This document shows positions 51,901-55,675 of a stretch of DNA of 64,000 bases, piece after piece. Source of the stretch: Opisthorchis felineus. Its lineage: Eukaryota; Platyhelminthes; Trematoda; Opisthorchiida; Opisthorchiidae. The position numbers and the translations under genes were made by a program. Every line of letters begins with the position of its first letter. Position 1 is the stretch's first letter. The notes under the pieces are model-generated. The model ran no database searches. It saw only the letters and a list, made by a program, of their open reading frames with translations, and was not told where the DNA came from. The stretch lies in the NCBI GenBank assembly GCA_004794785.1, contig SJOL01006478.1, positions 1,041,146 to 1,105,145 on the forward strand. Direction: 5' to 3'.

Positions 51901-54810
51901 CTCATTGCATACACGATCCTTGCTTCCCAATTGCAGGTAGAGCAATGAAAGCATTGTGAATACCGAAAAGCAGCAGTGAACTGGAAGACCATTGATAGCG
52001 GAAACTACTTAGACGGAGTTCTATGTTTGCTATTTTGGCAGTGCTCATTGTGGGTCAAAATGAGGGGCGGCGTACAGTAGAAGGAAGGGTGGAATGTCAA
52101 CAAAAGAACTAGAATAAAATGCCCGGTTTACTAACCTTTCTTTATCACTTGAATTCTATATTCCTGTGTGCGGTCGCTTTCGTTCAGTTTATTTTCTAGT
52201 ATGTCTTTGAGTTTCTCCAGGTCATCCTCTCCAGTTACTTGCTTAATCACTCCAAAGTCGAATGATATATTCCAGTTCACTGGAACCGATTCAAAATCAT
52301 TGGATACCAAGTTCCAAACAGCTTCATCCACTCCCGCCATCTTCAATCTGTTTAGGATCTAAATAAAAAACGGAATGAGGGCTACAGAAATCAAGTTTTT
52401 ACTTCGCAGTTTACTTACACCAAAGTTATCACAACATTCAACAACAATTTACGAAACGCATTCCCTATGTCGGTGACATGTAAATCTTAAGAACATAACC
52501 CGTATGGAGGAAGTCTGTTATTTCTGTCATTACTAACATTGACCTTCTTTCACCATTGTCTTTCGCTGAGGACTTAATCCGCCTTCAAATGTTTGGTCTG
52601 TGAGCTTAAAACGAAACCACAGTTCCCTGATTTAGCGTCAGTCAGTTGCCCTGTCACATCACAGAGGATGCATAGCTGTCGCTATATTATATGTCTAATT
52701 CTGGATGTCAGTTTTCCTTGCCTAATTGGGTTTCATTCCTATTATTTTATTGTCCAGCCTTGAGTTAACGAAATTAGGTGAAATCACCCCGCAGTCCAGA
52801 AAATCCTAAAGTATCTAAGCACGAGGACAATTGCTTACCTTCAGTCAAAAAGAGGTTCTGATGCAATAAATTTGGAGTTTCCCTCTGGTCTACAATGAAA
52901 CGTCGATGAACACCGCAAAACTGTTTCAGTTTTGTTCAAGCTATTCTCGTTATGCCTTGCATGAGGAGCACGGAAGCTAATAAACTTCACTGTTGTAGTT
53001 CTACGGCCTCATGCCAAACTACGGTGTGTTTTATAGCCTCCATACAGAATCTGTCATGCATAGTTATGATTCACATAGTCAAAGAACATGCTTCGAGAAG
53101 GACTTTTGGCCCAGAATGGCAATGATCAAATAGAGCACGCAGAAACCACTCTGTCAATGGTTTTAACAAGAATTTCCTAGGGAAAATTATAGCATAGAGT
53201 TTTTAGTAGCGCGTTTTAATCTAACGATTGATAAACTGACATCATTCTTGCGCATTTACGTTCTTCTGCGTTAACGCGGTCCTCACGCTAGAACCTAGAA
53301 ACCAACTCACCGATGGTCAGTATTGTTTGGAAGCTTGAATACTCCTCATAATGTTAAGAACACTGCGGTAGCTCCGACAGGCCTACTCACCACGCCGGGC
53401 TGTTTGATTGCAAGCCTCTGACATCCTGGCGCAGTGCATCACTGCTGAAACTAGAAGACTCTGTTAGGAAGGGTGATTTTCCGCCTCTTCTGGGGCATTA
53501 TAGCTCTTCAAATGAAATTCTGCTTCTTCCAAAAAAAAGACCACCGCATGTGAATTTGTTTCGGATGAAAAGCAACCAACTAAATAATACAAAACTCTCA
53601 GCTTTAATAGAGTTGTTTTGTAGGTCTTCAAGAGAGGCATGGTAATTTACCATACGGTAATCAGGAAGAAATGGATGCAAATTGTTGGGAACAGCTTTTG
53701 TATTGCGACTGCGAACATGGGAAACGTTTAGGTAAAATGCAAACAATTTGAAATAATTACCAAGTGCGGACCACTGCAAACAAAACAAACAGCTCAAAAT
53801 GACTAGAAACGTACTGCGTCCACAACCTCATCTTGAACAGTCTTGTAATACTCCCATGCAACTGGCACATATTTCTGACCTGAGCTTGGCAAATATTCAA
53901 TTGGGACTTCTGAAAGACAGATAAATTGGTTAATTCTGTTATTACAAATGAGAAAATCGGGAAGAATTTACAAGTGGTTGCCAAATTCCACGAATTCGTA
54001 CTCCCATGTGGGCGTTTCGGTGAGTTTTGGCATCAAGGGTGCTTGGAAAATTTTTATAAGTGATTAAGATGTTTCACCTAACCGAACATGCAACCTCCCT
54101 CGCATACTTCCGGCGACTTAAAATTCAAAATTGCCCAATTGCTAATCAGATCTACTTTTGTCTCGTTTTTTGCTTTCGTTTTGGCTCTCTTGGTTCTTGG
54201 ATCACAGAATGATTGCCACAAATAACACTGAGCAACTAGTCAGAACCTTCCTGATCGGAAAGTGAGTAAAGCTTCAACCTTCTACCAGTTCGTCAGTAAT
54301 GTATACGCTGTTGACTGGCCAGTATCAAACACCTCCTTAATGTGCTTGAACTGTCCAAAGCTATTAGTATTTTGGTTGTACCGATGATTTGCAACAGACA
54401 TAGTTGTTTCCTTTGGCGCCTCACCCTTATGCAATGCTAAATTGCAAGTGTGACTGGAGTAGCATACAAGCACATAGAGAACACTCTTGGTAAAGCAAAC
54501 CCAGATGCGACTAAGGCGGATTTTAGCGGAAGATGCAGCAAAAGCTGTCGATATTTTACAGCCAAATGTGCAGCATATTTGCTGCCATCTGTTTTAACAT
54601 TCTTAAAAGTCGTATGCTCTGACAAGACCTTCCTTTGTATTGCGAGTGTGAATCCATAAATATGCTACTTATTTTACACGAGTAATACATCTAGGAACAG
54701 ATGAACCAAGTGAACTCTTTGCAGTGCATTTTAACAAACCGATGTTTGGCAAGCAAGCTTACCGACAAGCTGATACCTAATCTTCGCATATGAACACCTG
54801 AACATAGGAT
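6745..54810 (-). CDS. large multi-exon gene encoding an internally repeated modular protein (span of modelled exons)
   Basis: This is the span of one modelled minus-strand gene; the exons are listed separately. Thirty-one stretches with acceptor and donor signals join in a single frame, phases agree at every junction, and their 3,104 nt give about 1,030 codons ending at TGA (6,745-6,747). Five homologous core exons and at least two homologous following exons show serial duplication of a unit of about 160-220 residues. No signal peptide, transmembrane helix or known catalytic motif was recognised in the assembled part, and I do not recognise the family. The 5' end is unresolved. Some small exons may be wrong or missing, especially between 28.8 and 20.7 kb and between 36.6 and 31.8 kb. 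Two or more tandem paralogous genes instead of one is possible, but the unbroken phase chain argues against it. Confidence 0.6.
7081..7329 (-). CDS. D-type exon, module 5
   Basis: Minus-strand exon of 249 nt, phase 1 to 1, with acceptor ending gatttccgctttccaag and donor GTGAGA. It encodes 82 full residues in order: [56 protein letters not shown] and [10 protein letters not shown]. The F-x-L ... NFVH ... NRNT ... F-P series resembles the D exon at 53.7 kb. Confidence 0.45.
8091..8173 (-). CDS. possible exon between B5 and the last exons
   Basis: Minus-strand frame ending at a GTATGT donor in phase 1. From the acceptor gttattggtag it would be 83 nt, phase 2 to 1, reading [20 protein letters not shown] and then FGNTTER; from an acceptor near 8,217 it would be phase 0 to 1. 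Neither start phase follows B5, so it is left out of the joined model. Confidence 0.2.
11096..11167 (-). CDS. B exon, module 5 (KFT-CGV-PE motif)
   Basis: Minus-strand exon of 72 nt, phase 1 to 1, with acceptor cttattcccgcttcccag and donor GTGAGT, both strong. It reads [19 protein letters not shown] and then CEGAY. KFT, N, CGV, L and PE coincide with B1, and the first Asp is split at the same place. Found by looking for a B unit after A5, so it acts as a test of the module model. Confidence 0.75.
11168..15297. other. large intron between B5 and A5
   Basis: About 4.1 kb with no exon that fits phase 1 to 1 and shows module homology. It holds the 14.4 kb inverted repeat. Short frames at 12.2-12.5 and 13.6-13.9 kb are unsupported. 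Confidence 0.4.
14406..14497. repeat. 13-nt inverted repeat, 65-nt loop
   Basis: GAACGGGTGTCCA (14,406-14,418) pairs with TGGACACCCGGTTC (14,484-14,497) with one extra G. The first arm also resembles a tRNA B-box side. It may be the remnant of a small element. Confidence 0.3.
15298..15520 (-). CDS. core A exon, module 5
   Basis: Minus-strand exon of 223 nt, phase 0 to 1, with acceptor ending ttcctctttcgtggtcag and donor GTAAGC, both strong. It encodes 74 residues: [34 protein letters not shown] near residues 29-44, a helix ([16 protein letters not shown]) and PEFTVEVL. It matches A1 in length, both phases and the G-[IV]-x-[DE]-x-VW and NW-x-[IV]-SFD motifs. Confidence 0.8.
16364..16461 (-). 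CDS. E/F-type exon before core A5
   Basis: Minus-strand exon of 98 nt, phase 1 to 0, with excellent acceptor (attcactattcttcttcag) and donor GTAGGT. It encodes 32 full residues after a split Asp: [20 protein letters not shown] and [19 protein letters not shown] matches QRETP of the 52.8 kb exon, and the length equals the exon before A2 (98 nt). Confidence 0.65.
16762..16795 (-). repeat. dispersed repeat R1, short fragment
   Basis: On the minus strand GTCTACCTGATGAGCCGAAA matches the core of R1. Only about 30 bases are recognisable. Confidence 0.35.
18134..18196 (-). CDS. E-type exon, module 4
   Basis: Minus-strand exon of 63 nt, phase 1 to 1, with strong acceptor (atattttcattttgggtacag) and donor GTGAGT. 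The phase-1 reading gives [20 protein letters not shown]. All three phases are open, so frame choice rests on the neighbours. RFGYRTL-DV parallels RFRRYSDV of module 1. Confidence 0.4.
20637..20675 (-). CDS. 39-nt symmetric exon, module 4
   Basis: Minus-strand exon of 39 nt, phase 1 to 1, with strong acceptor (tttgatccttctttcag) and donor GTGAGT. It reads [13 protein letters not shown] and resembles the 30-nt exon of module 1 ([10 protein letters not shown]) in place and phase. Confidence 0.5.
20676..28840. other. 8-kb gap in module 4 with expected exon missing
   Basis: Modules 1, 2 and 5 have a D-type exon after B; none was found here. A 19-nt exon-like piece near 20.77-20.79 kb has good signals but wrong phases, and a frame at 25.1-25.2 kb ([12 protein letters not shown]) has a strong acceptor but no fit. 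The SINE-like copy 2 is inside. Confidence 0.35.
23762..23895 (-). repeat. tRNA-derived SINE-like repeat, copy 2 (degraded)
   Basis: Minus-strand copy of the 32.9 kb element. It begins with GCTGATCAGC, has GGCAGAACGGTCAAGTGAT for the A box and GGGTTTGTAACTC for the decayed B box, then GTGAGAC and CTTCCCGGTTTCAGCAT, in the same order as copy 1. Several substitutions and a shorter middle suggest an old insertion. Confidence 0.45.
28841..28876 (-). CDS. B-like exon, module 4
   Basis: Minus-strand exon of 36 nt, phase 1 to 1, reading [11 protein letters not shown] after a split Val codon. The donor is GTAAGT and the acceptor ends acattttcaaaag. CGIPL matches CGVPL of B5 and CGVLL of B1, so it seems to be a B unit that has lost its KFT part. 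Confidence 0.45.
30158..30395 (-). CDS. core A exon, module 4
   Basis: Minus-strand exon of 238 nt, phase 0 to 1, with acceptor ending atcttaacttcag and donor GTAAGT. It encodes 79 residues: [19 protein letters not shown], then [11 protein letters not shown] near residues 35-45, a helix ([14 protein letters not shown]) and AYTFHVI at the end. The FDLFSL strand matches SFDLLSL of A5 closely, and the terminal strand has the same place and phase as in A1 and A5. Confidence 0.75.
31655..31750 (-). CDS. E/F-type exon before core A4
   Basis: Minus-strand exon of 96 nt, phase 0 to 0, with acceptor ending tagaggttcag and donor GTGAGT. It encodes 32 residues, starting [18 protein letters not shown] and ending [10 protein letters not shown]. 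The end aligns loosely with [11 protein letters not shown] of the exon before A5. Confidence 0.45.
32820..32985 (-). repeat. tRNA-derived SINE-like repeat, copy 1
   Basis: On the minus strand there is an A-box-like segment (GCAAGACGGTTGAGCG) and, about 35 bases later, a B-box-like segment (GGGTTCGAAACTCC). A pyrimidine-rich part and CTGCCCGGTTTTTCAGC follow. The A-box to B-box order and spacing are those of a tRNA head. A second copy near 23.8 kb shares the whole layout. It interrupts no exon. Confidence 0.5.
34799..34846 (-). CDS. 48-nt symmetric exon, module 3
   Basis: Minus-strand exon of 48 nt, phase 0 to 0, reading [16 protein letters not shown], with acceptor ending tgttctcgttcaaactgtag and donor GTAAGC, both good. 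It sits only 60 bp from an exon-like frame on the plus strand. Confidence 0.4.
34906..35180 (+). CDS. exon-like frame on the plus strand inside an intron
   Basis: Plus-strand open frame of 275 nt, phase 0 to 2, directly after a strong acceptor (ggtgcatgattttttccag) and ending at GTAAGT that overlaps the next in-frame stop. It encodes 91 residues, mostly helical-looking: [34 protein letters not shown] and [16 protein letters not shown]. No partner exon was found on this strand, so it may be a nested gene or chance. Confidence 0.3.
36638..36784 (-). CDS. core A exon, module 3 (short, atypical donor)
   Basis: Minus-strand exon of 147 nt, phase 0 to 0 if the donor is GTTTAG, with a strong acceptor (ctgtcatttcttgcag). 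It encodes 49 residues: a helix ([17 protein letters not shown]), [11 protein letters not shown] in place of NWNISFDF, and a charged helix ([15 protein letters not shown]). It lacks the last 20-25 residues of A1 or A5. Without splicing the frame ends at TAG within the putative donor, so a truncated product or alternative 3' end is possible. Confidence 0.55.
39059..39101 (-). CDS. F-type exon before core A3
   Basis: Minus-strand exon of 43 nt, phase 2 to 0, reading [14 protein letters not shown], with donor GTGAGT and acceptor after a T-rich tract ending ataaatag. The hydrophobic helix runs into NLLALKHV of A3, parallel to [15 protein letters not shown] before and in A1. Confidence 0.4.
39381..39434 (-). 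CDS. E-type exon, module 2
   Basis: Minus-strand exon of 54 nt, phase 2 to 2, reading [16 protein letters not shown], with donor GTGAGT and a weak acceptor (ccgag). It looks like one beta strand and a turn, comparable to SFQTILTI in module 1. Kept because it joins the exons on both sides in frame. Confidence 0.35.
   Translation of the reverse strand, partial: ECLSSKSSDYCPFWCHK
41672..41835 (-). CDS. D-type exon, module 2
   Basis: Minus-strand exon of 164 nt, phase 0 to 2, with strong acceptor (caagctgttttcag) and donor GTAAGC. It encodes 54 residues: a His/Trp-rich start, [31 protein letters not shown] and VLYNLEVH. It corresponds to the 47.7 and 44.9 kb exons of module 1 fused into one. 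Confidence 0.55.
41935..42014 (-). CDS. B-like exon, module 2
   Basis: Minus-strand exon of 80 nt, phase 1 to 0, with acceptor ending catatccgttcag and donor GTGAGT. It reads [20 protein letters not shown] and then HIVEPHA. The end G-x-L-x-I-x-[EK]-P aligns with G-V-L-L-I-K-P in B1, but the KFT and Cys residues are absent. Other frames are also open here. Confidence 0.4.
42160..42197 (+). repeat. short tandem repeat, ATCATTAAC units
   Basis: Three imperfect copies of ATCATTAACAT lie within 40 bases in the intron between the 42.4 and 41.9 kb exons. Confidence 0.6.
42383..42581 (-). CDS. core A exon, module 2
   Basis: Minus-strand exon of 199 nt, phase 0 to 1, with acceptor ending ggtattctcag and donor GTGAGT. 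It encodes 66 residues. Near residues 19-23 it has ARISFDYAG, matching the NWNISFD strand of A1, followed by a helix ([17 protein letters not shown]) and a terminal DEPVFNAQ. The N-terminal helix is shorter and more diverged than in A1 or A5. Confidence 0.7.
43614..43784. repeat. foldback (hairpin) element of about 171 bp
   Basis: Left arm (43,614-43,670) and right arm (43,727-43,784) are inverted copies. The outermost 23 bases pair exactly (from AAATACACTCATTTGC inward) and the rest match at roughly four positions in five. Weaker pairing continues inward almost to the centre near 43,700. It lies in the intron between the 44.2 and 42.4 kb exons. It looks like a miniature inverted-repeat element or a foldback transposon relic; I could not define a target-site duplication. 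Confidence 0.7.
43825..43930 (+). repeat. dispersed repeat R1, clearest copy
   Basis: Contains ACTGCGCCTACCTGATGATC, then CCCAAGAAGGGCGAAACCGG and TTTTCAGCAGCCTTATGAGT. Fragments recur near 3.0 and 3.3 kb on this strand and near 16.77 and 60.74 kb on the other. It sits about 40 bp after the foldback element. No long open frame and no ends were recognised, so the class is unknown. Confidence 0.55.
44171..44268 (-). CDS. E/F-type exon, module 1
   Basis: Minus-strand exon of 98 nt, phase 1 to 0, with strong acceptor (catatcttcaaatatccttcag) and donor GTAAGT. It encodes 32 full residues: [15 protein letters not shown], then an Arg-rich stretch and [11 protein letters not shown]. The same length and phases recur in the exon before A5 (16.4 kb, also 98 nt). 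It leads directly into core A2. Confidence 0.6.
44906..45033 (-). CDS. D/E-type exon, module 1
   Basis: Minus-strand exon of 128 nt, phase 2 to 1, with acceptor ending ccggcttattcag and donor GTGAGC. It encodes 42 residues including [15 protein letters not shown], then [12 protein letters not shown] and [12 protein letters not shown]. The middle recalls the [10 protein letters not shown]...[11 protein letters not shown] part of the exon at 41.7 kb, its counterpart in module 2. Confidence 0.55.
47707..47744 (-). CDS. small D-type exon, module 1
   Basis: Minus-strand exon of 38 nt, phase 0 to 2, reading [12 protein letters not shown] plus two bases of the next codon, with acceptor ending gtacttcag and donor GTGAGT. 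Only phase 0 is open. It joins in frame to the exon at 44.9 kb across a 2.7-kb intron. Confidence 0.5.
48074..48129 (-). CDS. C-type exon, module 1
   Basis: Minus-strand exon of 56 nt, phase 1 to 0, reading [19 protein letters not shown], a likely amphipathic helix. The donor GTAGGT is fair and the acceptor (attcctaatatctggtag) is weak. It is needed to pass from the phase-1 exon at 49.1 kb to the phase-0 exon at 47.7 kb. A plus-strand frame (from about 48,082) overlaps it antisense, so one of the two is probably chance. Confidence 0.3.
49111..49137 (-). CDS. 27-nt symmetric exon, module 1
   Basis: Minus-strand exon of 27 nt, phase 1 to 1, reading DSQPPGFSD, with donor GTAGGT and acceptor ending ccaaactaacag. 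Skippable in frame. Its short length means chance cannot be excluded; phase agreement with both neighbours is the main support. Confidence 0.35.
49352..49381 (-). CDS. 30-nt symmetric exon, module 1
   Basis: Minus-strand exon of 30 nt, phase 1 to 1, reading [10 protein letters not shown] after the split Asn codon. The donor is GTAAGA and the acceptor ends attccag. Its place after B and its M-x-x-[AS] then SG-like end resemble the 39-nt exon at 20.6 kb ([12 protein letters not shown]). As a multiple of three in phase 1 it could be skipped without changing frame. Confidence 0.45.
50051..50078 (+). repeat. CCTAA-type short tandem repeat
   Basis: Four near-perfect CTAAC units in a row (ACTAACCTAACCTAACCTAA) lie just downstream of the B1 exon in its following intron. 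It resembles a pentamer microsatellite; telomeric origin is not implied. Confidence 0.5.
50145..50201 (-). CDS. B exon, module 1 (KFT-CGV-PE motif)
   Basis: Minus-strand exon of 57 nt, phase 1 to 1, with acceptor tttattcctcttttggtcag and donor GTAAGT, both strong. It reads [19 protein letters not shown] with the first Asp split across the junction with A1. It aligns closely with B5 at 11.1 kb (KFT, N, CGV, L, PE all conserved at the same spacing). The conserved Cys may matter for fold or disulfide formation; that is inference. Confidence 0.75.
52136..52358 (-). CDS. core A exon, module 1
   Basis: Minus-strand exon of 223 nt, phase 0 to 1, with acceptor ccgttttttatttag and donor GTTAGT. It encodes 74 residues: an N-terminal helix ([18 protein letters not shown]), then VNWNISFDF near residues 27-35, an acidic helix ([16 protein letters not shown]) and a terminal strand (EYRIQVIKK). 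Length, phases and the G-x-D-x-VW and NW-x-[IV]-SFD motifs are shared with A5 at 15.3 kb. Function unknown. Confidence 0.8.
52421..52464 (-). CDS. F-type exon before core A1; two overlapping donors
   Basis: Minus-strand exon of 44 nt, phase 1 to 0, reading [14 protein letters not shown]. It gives the hydrophobic helix that runs into the LxxLK start of core A1, as the exons at 39.1 and 16.4 kb do for A3 and A5. The frame needs the donor GTGTAA. A stronger-looking donor GTAAGT lies 2 nt further on and would shift the frame into an early stop in A1. The intron to A1 is only 62 nt. The acceptor is moderate. Confidence 0.4.
52839..52889 (-). CDS. E-type exon of the modular gene with RETP motif
   Basis: Minus-strand exon of 51 nt, phase 1 to 1, with acceptor cgtttcattgtag and donor GTAAGC. 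It reads [16 protein letters not shown] after a split first codon that completes to Asp. The QRETP segment matches QSRETSP in the exon at 16.4 kb at the same place relative to the core exon. It can also be read from an acceptor further upstream in phase 0. Confidence 0.5.
53311..53344 (-). CDS. small E-type exon of the modular gene
   Basis: Minus-strand exon of 34 nt, phase 0 to 1, reading [11 protein letters not shown], with a GTGAGT donor and an acceptor preceded by ttcttaacattatgag. It reads like a single beta strand and corresponds to the strand before the ETP motif in the other modules. It is short, so it rests mainly on phase agreement with both neighbours. Confidence 0.4.
53651..53773 (-). 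CDS. D-type exon of the modular gene
   Basis: Minus-strand exon of 123 nt, phase 0 to 0, with a very strong acceptor (tgttttgtttgcag) and GTAAAT donor. It encodes 41 residues starting [20 protein letters not shown] and containing [19 protein letters not shown]. The pattern F-x-L/Y-x2-N-(x)-V-H/S ... RNT ... F-x-P recurs in the exon at 7,081-7,329, which supports both. The frame stays open past the donor, so a longer form is possible. Confidence 0.5.
53815..53909 (-). CDS. exon of the modular gene (C-type, before module 1)
   Basis: Minus-strand exon of 95 nt with a strong acceptor (atctgtctttcag) and GTACGT donor, phase 1 to 0. It encodes 31 full residues including [18 protein letters not shown], then [13 protein letters not shown]. 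The segment looks helical and amphipathic in its second half. Its end phase matches the next exon 41 nt downstream. One of the better-looking exons, by splice signals and composition. Confidence 0.6.
54763..54810 (-). CDS. small exon of the modular gene, most upstream in the phase chain
   Basis: Minus-strand exon of 48 nt. A long T-rich tract ending ttcattacag gives a very good acceptor, and the donor is GTAAGC. Read as phase 1 to 1 it gives [15 protein letters not shown] and joins in frame to the exon at 53.8 kb. Phase 0 is also open; phase 2 is closed by TAG. No homology outside the gene is recognised. Confidence 0.45.
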
Positions 54811-55577
54811 CTGTAATGAAGAAAAATCGAATATAAATTTGTTTTAAATTACATGATTGGCTCGTTCAAATTCACTCATCATCGTTTTTCATGGGGAAGA
54901 AATTGATAGCTAACATCCCTTACGATTCAGACCAATTGTGTTGTTTTACAATCTCTTGGAAAGAACCAGTGCACATTAGCCAAACAAGTGAATGTACAAC
55001 TCTCACATGTATCCGAACATTGTCAGTTACTTTGTCCGTTTGTCGTCCAAGTAAAATAAACGACAAATGAACCCGTAAAATGTGTATTTGCCACATGGGA
55101 TCAAAGGGCCTCTATATTGCATCTGAATAGCCCTTACATTGAAATCCAATCCAGAGAGGTTGTTGCTTTACGAAATACGAGGATTTTATTCCACCAGCTA
55201 TTTTTCATCACGTTTACGTACCAAGTGGTCTTCAGAATAGGCAAGAGGCACACCATCTGCCTATATTGGGGAATTGAAACCTATGACCACAGGACGCGCA
55301 AACATAGAAGCAGACAAATTATTTTTGCGGACGCCCATCCTCTCGAAGGGAAAATATTTGGGCAGCACACAATTGGAATTTTTCAGTCCATTTGGCATCA
55401 CAAGCATAATCCATACCAAATATACCAAAAGCTATTTGTAAAAATGTCCTCTTCAATTTGCATGGAAAATTGTCTGAAACACATTGGTGTACTGACCTCT
55501 CACAGGATGGAAAGCGAGAAGGCACCACAGCAAACTCCATTGATGCAATTTTACCGCATGAATTTGACGGCACTCAC

Positions 55578-55675
55578 GCTACGTTTCTCCATAATAGACA
55601 GTTTTTAGTGGCAGCCCAAAGGGTGACGGGCACGGTTTCACCTTTACGAATCATCCGAAATACCACATCCAGGAC
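55578..55675 (-). CDS. possible exon, E/F-like
   Basis: Open minus frame of 98 nt, phase 0 to 2, with a strong GTGAGT donor but a mediocre acceptor. It reads VLDVVFRMIRKGETVPVT and then a Trp/Ala/Leu-rich stretch. The [KR]-G/R-E-T-x-P motif resembles the ETP and ETSP of the E/F exons at 52.8 and 16.4 kb. Its end phase does not match the next modelled exon (54.8 kb), so an exon is missing or this is not part of the gene. Several other frames are open here on both strands. Confidence 0.2.

Noticed and set aside
55117..55608. 163-codon plus open frame as a gene
   Set aside because: No recognised domain, no flanking splice partners, and overlapping frames are open too; reported only as an observation.
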